The translations under genes and the position numbers were made by a program. From contig WMCF01000030.1 in assembly GCA_009792885.1 (NCBI GenBank), positions 5,864,119 through 5,928,118 of the forward strand: DNA of 64,000 bases, given 5' to 3'. This DNA is from Eremophila alpestris peregrina (lineage: Eukaryota; Chordata; Aves; Passeriformes; Alaudidae). The stretch's first letter is position 1; every line of letters starts with the position of its first letter. This document shows, one piece after another, positions 23,021 to 35,060 of the stretch. Below the pieces are notes generated by a model. The model saw only the letters and a list, made by a program, of their open reading frames with translations. It was not told where the DNA came from and searched no databases.

Positions 23021-25760
23021 CATAGCCAAGGAGCCATCTTGCAAATTATTTTTAAAGCCATTTCTGTGAGGTGCAGGCACCCTCAGACTTGATACATTTT
23101 CACAAGGGTCACTCCACTCTGGCCACGTGCAAGACTGTATCAACCTATTTGGATGAAGATCTTTGAATAATTTGGAAAAAAAGTACAGATGTCTTAGTTT
23201 CAAAAGACTAAATGTGGTATGATAATTAAGATTTATTTTTACCTATACTTTATGTGGGTAAAGGAAAACATATTCCAATGGTGACATTCACAAAAAAAAA
23301 TATTTTTCCCAGGACAATTTTTAGTCTAAGGATAAAAAACTTTCTAATTAGAGGAACTTGAATTAAAAAAAAAAAAAAAACAACCACCTATTAAAAAGTT
23401 TTTAATAAAAAAACTTAATGGAAAAGTATGAGGAAGGAATTAATGGTTTCAAATTTGAAAAGCTATTTTTTTAGGCAGATTTAGGCTTCTTATCTTTAAA
23501 CCCACGCTAGAAGAGTATTTGTGAAACAACCGACAGGTGCCTCCCTAACTGGTACTACAAGAGAAGAAACCTGTGGTTTCTGCTGTCAAATTATAAAACT
23601 TAATTGCTGTGTTGGACCTTAATAATGATAAGTCAGTGTTTAAGTATTCGTGGTGCACAAAAGCAGCTTCACTACTGAAATACAAACAAATTCCCCAAAT
23701 ATCCACAATGCTTTTATAGTAATGTAAGAAGTGAGAATAAAGAGACCCTATAAAAAAGAAAGCCTTGATAATGTTGAGGGCAGTAGACAGAGGTTATTGA
23801 GATGAGACCAAGTCCATTACTCTTCATTTGGCTAAGATAAAGTTTACAAATTACACATTTTGCAATACTTCTGTCATGGTGAGACTCAGAGCTTTGCAAC
23901 TACTCAAAAGGTAGGACAAATTTCTATCCTGTGCCAGTCCTCAAAGGATGTGAACCAGCTTCTAAGGCACATATAATGCTCTATGATTTTGGTTTTAATA
24001 TCACTGCAGAATTATATTGCCTTCAGTTGGCCTGACTTCTTCTTTTCACATAGACACACCAGATTTATCAAAATAGGAACTCAGAAGTCCATCTCTCTTG
24101 GGCCACCTTTAGACAGATGTTGCTGTTGTGGGTGTCAGGACATAGTAAATTATTGCCACAACTTTCTACTTGTCTCTGTGTCAAAGACTTGAAGAATTGG
24201 GCTGCTGAGGGCAACTGCAAGGGAAAAGTGCCAGGGACTAATACAGCCCAGACCAGAAAGTATTGCCCAGGAAAGCCAAGGACACATCACTGCCACCACT
24301 CTTCTGGGGCCTGTTTTCCACACTGTCATATTCTTCCAAGTTGTGTGGTAATACCTGCCAGGATGTAGCTGTCCTTAAATTACTGGTGTATAAAATGGAA
24401 ATGATTTTACTATTGTCTTGGATTTTGAGACTACAGAAGGAAGCTAGGTTATAATTCTAGGCATTTTCTTGCAGTTATGAAAGCTAAAGAGTAACTCATG
24501 TGCTGTATGTACCTATATCTTTTTATGTATATATACCCTTTAGTTAAGGTAATTAATTTTTTATTAATTTAAAATAATAATAATATTACTGCTTGGTATT
24601 TTATTTAAACATTAGGACTGCAAGATTTAAAAGGAAATCATATGCTTTAGCATTTTAAAGCATCATAGGGAAATAGTTCACAAACAAGACTTTCATGCAG
24701 CATACTCTGTATATTGGTGTACAGTGATTTTCACTCGTTATTTGCTGGAGGTCTTTTAAGAGTCATCCTAATACCTAGGTGTAACACTGATCTAATGGAG
24801 ATGTCTTGACAGCTAATTGACTCTTTATAAGTAGACTGTACCTATTAAATTATAGTAAAGGTATCTTCAAACTTTACATTTAATAGAAAGTAGCTGCAAC
24901 AAAAAGAAAAGCTTTTGATAGCCACTGGTCTTCTTTCTGGCCAAGTTATCTCATGTTGCATAGAGTGTCTTTCTAAAACAGATCATCAAGCAATTGCATG
25001 GTTCTGCTTACACTTTCAATAGCTTCTAAGGGCTAAAACCTCTGAGAATGACAGAATGTGCAAAGGTGAGCAGTACTCATGCACTCGTGCATTCAGAGCT
25101 GATCAAAGAGTAAAGACAAAGTCATACACCTAGACAATAATTAATAACTCTTCAAATAAAGGGAGCTTTTCTTACAATATTGCAACTTTATAGTATGCTC
25201 ATTCGCTCCCATTCAGCCAAATACATGCCAGACCAAGTTGTTTAAATAGATTAAAAAAGTTTCAAAATCAGAATCTCCCGCAGATTAGGAAGCAGCTGTG
25301 TTCATTAAGTGTCCTTCAAGCTTGTTTTTCTTCAACAATACTATCATAATCTCATTTTCCCCTCTTTCTGCTGCACATATTCTAAAGTGTTAGATGCTGC
25401 ACAGAAGAACTTGTATCAGAAGAGAAAGTAGCCTGGGCTCTTTAATGCAAATCATGGAAAATAAGTACATCCTTCCTCTGGCTATAAAGGGAACCCAAGG
25501 CTGCTTTTCTTTCAAGTTAGATAACTCCTGCAACAGCTCCCATCAGATTTCTCCTATACATGCACAGAACTTCTCCCAACAGAAACATTATCTCCAGAAT
25601 CATTAATAATTGCTTCCTACAGATTGAGAGGAGTTATTACAGGAAAAGGAAATTTACTCATAGGGAGATAGCTCCTACACAAGGAATATAAGATCCAGGT
25701 GTTATTGTGCCTGTGTGAGTATTGCACCTGCTATGGTCTTTACTTAATCACCTTGTTCTT
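23021..25760. other. AT-rich stretch without recognised genes
   Basis: A poly(A) run of 16 lies at 23365-23380. A GC-richer, unassigned segment lies at about 24100-24400, with plus-strand open frames of 63-83 codons and no recognised motif. Nothing else stands out. Confidence 0.45.
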
Positions 25761-25789
25761 TGCTTTCTGCTCATCATATTTCCCAAGGC
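25761..25789. repeat. Left copy of 29-bp duplicate flanking a sequencing adapter
   Basis: The 29 bases from TGCTTTCTGCTC to CCCAAGGC recur exactly at 25829-25857 on the other side of the adapter. True genomic sequence probably has them once. Confidence 0.95.
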
Positions 25790-25827
25790 CTGTCTCTTAT
25801 ACACATCTAGATGTGTATAAGAGACAG
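25790..25827. other. Tn5 mosaic-end/Nextera mate-pair junction adapter (artefact)
   Basis: CTGTCTCTTATACACATCT is followed immediately by AGATGTGTATAAGAGACAG. These are the two 19-base Tn5 mosaic ends head to head, which is the junction adapter of Nextera mate-pair libraries. This is residue from library preparation that survived trimming and was built into the contig, not bird DNA and not a natural Tn5 insertion. The flanking 29-bp duplicate fits a read that crossed the junction. The apparent protein starting MCIRDR at 25811 begins inside the adapter and is spurious. Confidence 0.98.
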
Positions 25828-25828
25828 G

Positions 25829-25857
25829 TGCTTTCTGCTCATCATATTTCCCAAGGC
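25829..25857. repeat. Right copy of 29-bp duplicate flanking a sequencing adapter
   Basis: Exact repeat of 25761-25789, separated from the adapter by a single G at 25828. Confidence 0.95.
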
Positions 25858-25900
25858 TGTTGACTTCTTTCTTCATTACATTGCTAAATTTCATCAAGTT

Positions 25901-25941
25901 TACAGAAAAAAAGAAAAAAAAAAAAAGAAAAAAGAAAAAAA
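25901..25941. repeat. A-rich (A)nG tract
   Basis: A runs are separated by single G bases over about 40 nt. Confidence 0.85.
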
Positions 25942-28899
25942 ATTACAGTGTACTCCTAATATTTACAAGCCATTAAGCCATTTTTTATATAATTTCAAAA
26001 GGAAAAACTGGGACTCATTATCTCAAGGCAGCCAGTTTGTAAATGTTCACCCTGCCAAAGCTTATACATATGTTTAATGGTTTGCTAACAACAATGACAT
26101 TGAAAAGATTGTAATACTGCCACTAAGTTAGAAACATGCATATGTTTTAGCAGGCTCAAGACAATTAAATATGTATTATTTCTCTTTTTACAGTTTTTCT
26201 CAATAAGAAAGTTGAAGATTTTTAAAATATAAGTATCTATGTCTTGTCTCACTGAATTTCTACTGTCATAGTGCAATTTTAATAAACCTAGTTATGCATA
26301 TTGATAAGGTAAATCGAGCATTTTATTAGATTATCTTTTACTAATTAATCTAATTTTAAATTATTCTATTTTTAAGTATAAGAAAATATAGTTTAAAATA
26401 TCTCAACTAATAAAGTAGTTAGATAAAATTTAAATATTATTAGTAAGAAGATCTGCAAAGATTTGCTCAGCATTAGCAGAAAACTATGTCACCATTTACC
26501 CCTTTAAATTTCTAAAAGAAATCCTAGAAAATTTTGAGGGAGCACTGATGATTTCAATGAGTGAAATCTGTTACTAGACTTACTACTAAAATTAAATATT
26601 TTTCCATATAAAAGTCAACGTGTTATAAAAAGCAAGTCACTAGAAAGTAATCGTGGTAAGATTGATCACTTATTTTCAATAGTATCTCTCATATGGAAGA
26701 TAATTTATAGGTTTTAGAATGATTTGTCTTTAACTTCATGGAAATTCTGGGTGAAGGTCATCCTGAGGTTATTTGCCTTCATCTATTCCTCATACTATAA
26801 GCAATTAGTTCTGATAGGGTAGACAATATGAAATAGAAAGATAAGTCAGTGGAGTAATAATATTGTAAGAATATAGTGAAAAAGGAGGTGTCTTCTCATT
26901 CTGTTTTGAGAACAAAACAAATAAGGACATCATTTCTAGAATTTAACATTTGTCATTATTGTGTGCTTAATTCAAATATCATTATTAAAATGTTTATTAT
27001 CTTAACAATACTTTTAAATTATTAATATTTTTATACGTGACAGATTAGTACTGCTAAAATGGCACAATATTTATGAATACCATTATTTATCCCTTGATGA
27101 TGACAAAAATCTAAACAAAGTTAATAGGAGACTGACAAGGTCATTAAAAGTAATATTTTCTTTTTTTTTTTTAAACACAGAATTGGATTATATAATCTAC
27201 CTATCTGGTTCTCATAAATATTATTCTAGGAGCAACTCAGTAAAAACATAGAAATGTGAAAAACATTATTCAGGTCATTACGGTGTGTGAAACTGGGATA
27301 TTTTGTATTTCTGCATGGTTAAAAGAATATTTTTATTTTTGCATGCCCAACTGAGAGAGAATGCTGGTCTATCATCGGACAAAGAGGCATTTCTGAAAAA
27401 CAGGCATCTAGTCAAACCGTTTGTCTAGGCCTCTTGTCCCTCTCCCTTTAGTCAATAGAGAAATAGATTCTGCCACAGAAAATTCATGCCCTTATCTCAG
27501 ACACAACCAAGATGAGATGGATTACCTTCTGGGAGTTGCCTCTTCCTCTCCAGTAACTACATAGGGCGGCTATATTCTGAACTCTGACCAGCCATTTAAC
27601 TTTTAGAAGGCTAACTGAGCCAAAATACACTCTTCACATACATTTTTAGATCAGATTTCTGTTTGCAAACAGGAAAAATAAACACTTGGCAAAGCCATTC
27701 CATAATATGGAAGCAAATATTCCTAACACATATTAAAAAGAATGGACTTGCATTTCCAGCCTTTCATCTGATGCTGTGTCAGTGATCTGCTGGGTTCAAA
27801 GAGTCAGCAATTCTCAAGCCTCTAAGACAAGGAGGCTGAGGAGCAGAAGGACAGGATGGGCATCTAAGAAAGCTTTAAGTGCTTGGGTGGTGAATTCAGA
27901 GTGTACAAATAGATTGATCACTACTACAGGAACTGAGAATTGAGTTGCTGCAGGTCAGTTGCATCAGAATTAGTGAAAGAAGTAAATTAATAAGGAAACG
28001 TGAAATAGAGTACTGTATTATACCAGTCAATATTTTGCGAAGAGCTGAACAGAATTTGGATCTTCCTTGCTAATTTGTATGTCTCTATATTTGGAAACAT
28101 TAGGCCAGGAGAGAGAGGGTTCAGACCTCTGGTGCTCTCCTATTTTACAAGCGTCAGTTTCAGTGAACAAATCTGCAATTTTCTAATATGAATTTTGAAT
28201 GGTTCCTCATAACATTGAAAGATTCTAATTCCAGTGTATTTGTAGCTTTAGTGATTATGATTAGACTGCCACTTTTCTACCAATATATGTGCATTTTTCC
28301 TTAGAATGTGTATTTAGAAAATCAGTTTAATTCTTCACAGTACAAATATCTCATATTTGAATAAAACATGCAGCATAGATTTCCTGGAACTGAGTATATG
28401 TTAGACATTGCTAATAACTCTCAATGAATTTACCACAGTAGAAATCTGCTTTTCAAAAGCTCAAACACTAGAAGGGTCTTGCATTTACCGAATGGTATAC
28501 ACATATCAGTGTGTATTTAAATTTGCAATTTGACATATAAAATTTAGCAAAGACTTTTTTTGTCTCTAAAAATCAGATAGGTGTAAAACAATACCTTTCT
28601 CTAGTTGAACCTACATGAAACTGTAGAAAACCTATTTTGTTAAACAAAACCCAAACGTTCAAAGTGAGAATGAAAATCTTTGAAAGCTATTAGAGAGAAA
28701 AAAAAATTGGGTGTACAACGTTTTAAATTTTTTGCAACTTCCAAAGACTCAAAGTTCCCACTCAAATCATGCTTTTCAGCTCACTTTATCAGTCAGTTGT
28801 CTTTTATGCCTTTAAGAGCAATACTGTCTATTTTGTCTTATTTAGAACCCAATATCAGGATGGACCTTAGTCGTACCAATGTCTAAATATTGTATCACC
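25942..28899. other. AT-rich stretch without recognised genes
   Basis: Very AT-rich between 26300 and 27200. No open frame above 68 codons and no recognised transposable element. Confidence 0.5.
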
Positions 28900-29280
28900 A
28901 GGGTCCCAGGGGTGAAGAGATTCCTACAGGAGCAGGTGGCCTGAGCTGGACACGTAGCCTTGCAATTCAGCTGTGCCCATGTTGGCATCTACAGCTCATC
29001 CCATCATTCTTGATACCCTTTAGCAGTTGGTGTGTGGATTGACACATATGGGTAACCAAGGGCAACCATCAAACAACAGCCAAAATGCAGAGAGCAGATT
29101 TATTTCATTACCTTGCTAACAGTGCCAGACAGCAGAGACACACAGGGGCACAGACTCCGTTTGGCGTAGTTCACGTGGATCGCAGCAGAGTGGGGCTCAC
29201 AGTAATAAAAGCATTCACACATCTATGTGAGAGTGCACTATCTCTCCATGGGGTTTCTACTTCTCAGAACATGTAGACAA
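28900..29280 (-). mobile_element. Possible minus-strand LTR remnant
   Basis: The block is GC-richer and contains several CpGs (GACTCCGTTTGGCGTAG, CACGTGGATCGCAGCAG). On the minus strand GAAATAAATCTGCTCTCTGC gives an AATAAA signal near 29100, followed by GGCTGTTGTTTGATGGTTGCC. This resembles the R/U5 part of a retroviral LTR. I could not define ends, a TATA box or target duplications. Confidence 0.3.
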
Positions 29281-32200
29281 TGAACAACATTAGGCATAAT
29301 AAATGCAGTTTTCCCACATTGACATTTTTAGCATTCCTAGCTGCAAGGTCACTTTGAGCTAAACTATTCCTTCCTCCTCTTCTACATTTAACTCTTTTTA
29401 CTCAACAGTCAATGAACAGACACAAGTGTTCTTCAAACATTATTCATTTCACCTTAAATACATAAATTTGGCAAGATGAAACAAATCCAGTGTCTACTGC
29501 TCTCCATGGAGAATCAAGGTTACTAGATTTGATAATATATCTTCACTCAGACAAGTAGAGCTACATTACCCTTCCTGATGTTTTAGGATAATTTTGACAT
29601 ATAGCTACATGTATGTCATACTTGATGTGGTAGGCACACTCATTAAATTGTTCTGGGCTGAATTCAGTTCAGTATGAAATCTGAGAGAGAAGGTACTACA
29701 GTTTGTAGGGAACTGCTCTAGCAATTTTTGTAATTTTCACACTTTTTATAGAAGTAAAAACTGAACAAGGCACAGAACAAAAAAATGAATCAGTTTGAGA
29801 TGGGCAGTAAGTGCTTAATTCATTTGTGAATGGAAATGCCTAGTTGTACTGACCTAACCTTTTTTTAATAAATCTCATGTCAGCCTTTATAGTAAATGGC
29901 AGATAGTGAAAGCAAAACATCACCAGAAGATTTGTTTAGAAATTCTGTTCTTACTCCATAGAAGAAAAAGTTAGGTTGCCTCTGAAAACATAAATGGAAT
30001 ACCAATTAAGCACTGTGCTTCTCCACATCAAGCAGGTAATATTACATTGTATGATTGAAGTTGAGGGGAGAAAATTTGCTGGATTTCATGATGCCCTCCT
30101 TCCACTCTTTGACAAAATTTGTGCTTATCCAGATTGATCTCTTGGCAAGCTGCAATTGTCTTAAGTAATTTCATTATGGAGGTGCAGACACAGAGACGGT
30201 TTGGATTAAGACAACATTTAACACTGAAGTATCTGCTTTGTTGGCAAAATTAACAACTCACTGCCAAGTCAGCAGTACCAATTGAGTACACTGCCAAGTA
30301 AAGGGCTTTCAACTCTTGTTTTTCAGAAGGCACCCATATCACTAAATGCAATGTATATGGGTACAAGGAAATCTATCCTGTTTATTTTACTGTAATCAAC
30401 TTACACCGGTTGTTGTGAAGTATCACACTGCCCTTGGGAACAAAATATAACAGTCCAAATTCAATGTATATCATCTATGTCTAGTGAAAGCATATTTCAC
30501 CTTCTGATCCTGCAGTGGTATTAGCGCACCCAAGAAACCATATGTTCTTTTTGACCAAGGTATAGAGGGAACTGAAAACTAACACACCAAATAGAAATTA
30601 GCAATAAACAACATAAATTTACAGCTCAGTGAACTTATTTGTTTCCATAACTCTTGTTCAGCCTAGTGAATGTCACTGTAAGCACAGTATCAGTGTGGAC
30701 AGAAGGGAAATAGCATGACAAAAAGCTGAAGGCAGGAAAATGTATAGGTTAGCAGCAACAGTGCTACATGTTCCACAGTAAGCTGTGACCTGAGCAACAC
30801 AGCTATACTACTCTTTTTCCTGGTATTCTGAAACAGTGGAGGAATAACTTCTGAAGCATATGTAATTTGCTATAATTAAGTGGTAATTTTAAAGGCTCCC
30901 TTTTGCATCAGGCATTATCAGGAGCTGGTCTAGCTGCTCACCATCTGAGAGACCAGCAGTGTGCTGCTGGGGTACTCCAGCTGCTGCCCCACTGCAGATC
31001 AGACTCAGTGTCTGAGCTTCCGTTGGTGTCTAAGGACTCCAAAAGCTGAAATAGATGCACGGGTCTTAAGCACATGTCAAGAATAAGTTTGAAAATGTTG
31101 TTAGGTTTTGGTCAAGGATCACAAGAGGATGTGAAAGTACAGTGGACATCTCAGTTTTTTTGGGCTTGGAGCCCAGGAAACAAGTCACAGTGACCTGTTT
31201 TGTTAGACCACTGTTACTCACACGGCACTGTCATATGGCGGTGATTTGTCTAGTAGCAGGAGGTAATGTTTGTAATGAGTTTACAAGGTCTCAAGACTCA
31301 GGGTTAGTTTTAACAGTGATTTTTCTATTTCTATGGCTACTTTGATTTACTTTCATTTAATTTTATATGATATTATCATGGTTTTACAATTCTAACAATG
31401 TACAAATACTGGTATGTTAGAATGGTAGAGGTCTTGAAAAATGGTACCCTTCATAGACTTACAGAACATTAGGAAAAGAGATGGAAGGCAAAAGTGCATG
31501 TTTATCCACTTCCATGATGTTGTTTTTGCTGCTAAAATTCATAATGTATTATTTCAATACCTGAAATGATTACATCTTGACTAATTACAATTCTTGGATT
31601 AAGCTGTTAAGATACCAATTATGCTAACAATTATTGACAATATATAGGGAATGCTTTCTTTTTTTCATATACAAAGTTATGAGCATAAAACTATTCTCTG
31701 CTAATTGCCTATGAATCAGAAATTTCTATGGAGGAAACAATTCTTCAAAGCTGGAATGAACAGTACTTGCTAACTTTTCAGTAACAAGCATTAAGCATTG
31801 AAACAGTCTATTTTTCTGCAGATAAAAACTGTAAGATCAATCCTACCTATATTATTCACTCACTAATAGATCAGTTTCTTTAAGCTTAGCCTTTACTGCA
31901 ACATATTTCTCTCCAGTATTGTTAAAGCATATTGAACTAAAAGGATAAGAAAAAAACCCAAAAAAAGTCTTTTCAGGGCCCTGACTCTATATCAAAGCAA
32001 ATTAATTACCATAGGAATTTAAATGTGTATATGAGAGCATATGTATACATATTGTATATGCATATAGAGAATATATGCATAAACATATATTTGCAGTCTG
32101 CCCCTCCCCACCCCCACTTTTTTTTTCATTACTACTACTCAATTTTTCTTCCTGATTTGAATTTCTGGCCTCTGAGAAGAGTAAATGGCATTTTTTTCTC

Positions 32201-32543
32201 TTAGAAATGATTCCTAGATAGGCTGTCACAAGAACAGACAAAATAAGTCAGCTAAAAAAGCACAAAAATATTACAATTTTTGCTCTTTTTCTGACAGAAA
32301 TACATTTTAATGAACTATCTACACGCTCTTAAAAAAAAAGAGTACAAGTTCCAGGTTTTGGGCTCCTCTGCCCCTATACATTCTCCTGACTCCTCCCTGC
32401 TGCTTTTAAAAAGGTCTCTGCTTGTCCATGTCAGAAGAATCATCATCTCAGTGTCTGTGGGGAGAAAGACTCTCAACATAAAATACTTGGTGGTTTGTGG
32501 AAGTCAAGATGGTCAAAACACACAAAGTGCTTCATTGAAACCT
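29281..32543. other. AT-rich stretch without recognised genes
   Basis: No coding exon or repeat family recognised. A (TATG)-rich low-complexity tract lies at about 32030-32090, and a slightly GC-richer patch at 30900-31050 is unassigned. Confidence 0.5.
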
Positions 32544-33480
32544 TGAAGGGCTCAGGTATCAGGACTTTATTATCTATCAGCCTTTCATAATTATCAGAAG
32601 GCTTTACACACCAACACCTTGTTATTTAACAGTCTCTATCTTGTTTCCTAAAGGCATCTCCAAGCAGCTCTGAGGGTCTGTCCATTTATGCCAGCAGGCA
32701 GTCAGTCAGTCCTCCTTCTCTCTTCCTTCTCACAGCACCAGCTCACTCCATCCTGTCCCCGGTACAAAGCCTTACCTTATCTGTCCTTTGCACCACCTCC
32801 TATCCCTAGGTCTTCACAGCAGTGCAAAGGCCCCATCTGACCTCAACTCTGACTCCAACTGAGCAGCAACTGCAACAAAATCCCTCCCCACCAGCTCACT
32901 CTTTATCACACCCACAGCTGGGAAAGCAAGGCTGTTCCCACTCTAGGATAATTAACACAGCTGCAATACATCAGCCACAAAATTATCTTTAGTACCAACT
33001 CTCTTTTATTCCCCACACTATTTTTACCTATCCTACCACAGCGGTTAGGTTTTTTAAGGGAATTTTCTTCTCATCTGCTGTAATGGAAATGGCAAATGGG
33101 CCTTGATATCAAGATGTAGCCAATGCCTTGGTGTACTGTTGGAATGGTTCTGAGGGAGGGAGGGGAGTGGTGTGGTTTTTGGCAGTTTCTTAGCTGGGGG
33201 TGATTCAGTCTTTGCCTGGCTTGGAGGGCAGATGATTGTGGATTTTGGTGCTGGACTTTCTCCTGCCCAGAGGACTTGCTGCTATTGCTGAACCTTCCTT
33301 GCTGTTTCTCCTTACAGTTGGTGGGCTGCTGCTGCAAGAGCAACCATTGGAGTGTGACTTTTTTGGCACCAGCCCTTGTTGGGAGATGCCCTCACCATCT
33401 GCATGGGTGTCTCAGGGGAAAACTGGGCCCCCCACCTCCTCCTTCTTGCTGTAATAGAAGCACTAAGAGAAAAAACTAAT
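32544..33480. other. GC-richer block, repeat-like but unassigned
   Basis: The composition changes sharply from the AT-rich flanks. 32650-32950 is C/T-rich (CACCAGCTCACTCC, CCCTCCCCACCAGCTCAC). 33120-33450 is G/T-rich on the plus strand, with open frames of 72 and 67 codons on plus and 90 on minus. A minus-strand AATAAA lies near 32566 (plus strand ACTTTATTATC). It could be one composite LTR element on the minus strand or two adjacent old elements. No family was recognised and no gene motif seen. Confidence 0.35.
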
Positions 33481-34349
33481 GTAAAACCCCACAGAAATGC
33501 ACAGATATCTATTCAGGTAATTGCAATGTGGTAAGCTTGACGTGAAATAAATAGATTATGTGGCAAGTAGAACAGACATCTATTCTGCTTTTGATATTTT
33601 CTCCTTTGAGTGCTTTCCTACAATCTTTTAGAGTATGAATTCTGATGTCATTAATTTTAAGCTATATTTAAAAATACTAATATTTCAACAATCATATTAT
33701 TTATGATTGCTAACTTCTCTTTGTGTATGCCTTTTACTGTTAGTGCTGCATTCCTCCGTCTTTGGTTGTTTGTTCAAGCACAGATTTTTACATGTATAAT
33801 AGCACTATTTTCCGTTTCATGAATATAATATTTATTAAGCTGCCAAATCCATTTATTTTCAATCTTGTTTTAGAGGCAAAATGTTACATGACTGGAAAAT
33901 TTTAATACATTAAAATCTATTGTGAGTCACAGAACACTTTACTAAGCACATATAAGCTTTCATTTTTTTCCTACCAACAAAAATTCATCCTGTTTAATGC
34001 TTTAGGGTCATAATTAGCTGTATGGCATTAGAAAATACCTGGTTAATGCAAAGACCACTACTTATGAGAGACTACAAAGGAATTAGGTTATATTGTGTTC
34101 CTACCATATGTAATTAACTTGAAATTATGATAATAGCAACCGCACTTTAAGTGGCTGTTATTGTGTGTCACAGAACAGCTTATTTGCTAATAACTAATTA
34201 AGGGAAAGACATATGTTCTTATGGAAAGAAAGAGTAAATAGTAAAACATAAACTATGCTTAAGCCTCTATTGAACAAAAATCCAAATGATATTGGTTATA
34301 ACCTTTTAATAATACTTTTTATAACCCTTAAAATATTGTATTTGGTTTA
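33481..34349. other. AT-rich stretch without recognised genes
   Basis: Nothing beyond ordinary AT-rich sequence. Confidence 0.5.
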
Positions 34350-35060
34350 TGTTACGAGGGACCTGTGCAGGGCTGGCCTCTGTGAGAAGAGATCAGGGAC
34401 TTTCTCCATGTCAGACAAATCCAGTTCCAACCAATTCCCACTGTTGCCCAAAGCTGAAACCATCAGCGATGTTGGTAGTGTCCCTGTGAAAACATATTTC
34501 AGAAATAGTAAAAACCAGTATGCAGCAGCTGGAAGACACGAGTGAGAAAATGTCAGGGAAACAATTCCTGCAGACACTGACATCAGAGAAAAAAGAGAGG
34601 ACTTCTTCCCCCACACACCTGAACAGAGATTCCTCCACATCCCATGGAGAAGAACATAGTGAAGCAGTCTCCCTGCAGCCCAGGGAGGACCATTACAGAG
34701 GGAATTTTCACCCTGCAGCCCCTGTAAGACACCACAGAGGAAGTTAGCCATGCCCTAAAAAAAGCTACAACCCACAGAGAGCCCACACTGGAGCAGCATC
34801 CAGGCAAAAGCTGCAACCTACGGAAAGCATGACATGTAGGAATGTTTTCTGACAAGAAATATGGCCCATGGAGGAACACACACTGAATTAGTCTGTCCCT
34901 GAAGGACTCTTACCCAAGGAAAGGGCTTACACTGAGGAGTTTGCAAAAATCTAGATCCTTTGGGAAAAACCAAATGCTGGTGTTGAAGAACAGTGTGAGG
35001 AAGAAGGAACAGTAGAAGTGAAGTGGTTTGTACTGGTTGCAACCCCAATGATGTTCAGGA
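34350..35060 (+). mobile_element. 5' part of a long ERVL-class LTR
   Basis: It begins TGTTACGAGGGACCTGTGCAGGGCTGGCC, close to the opening I recall for a long, GC-rich avian ERVL LTR. It continues through CTCTGTGAGAAG, GTGTCCCTGTGAAAACATATTT, CTGCAGACACTGACATCAG and repeated CCCACACTGGAGCAG / CCCATGGAGG words, to GAACAGTGTGAGGAAGAAGGA. The family 3' end (a poly(A)-signal region and GGTTAACCCA-CACA terminus) is missing here but occurs in the separate fragment at 55850-56315. Minus-strand open frames of 98 and 134 codons in it are antisense and spurious. Confidence 0.75.

Noticed and set aside
25790..25827. Natural Tn5/IS50 insertion
   Set aside because: Only the two 19-bp mosaic ends are present, fused head to head with nothing between, which is the synthetic mate-pair junction.
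25811..26077. 88-codon frame starting MCIRDR
   Set aside because: The start lies inside the Nextera adapter; the rest includes an A-rich tract coding poly-lysine.
34347..34751. 134-codon minus-strand frame
   Set aside because: Antisense of the ERVL LTR at 34350-35060.
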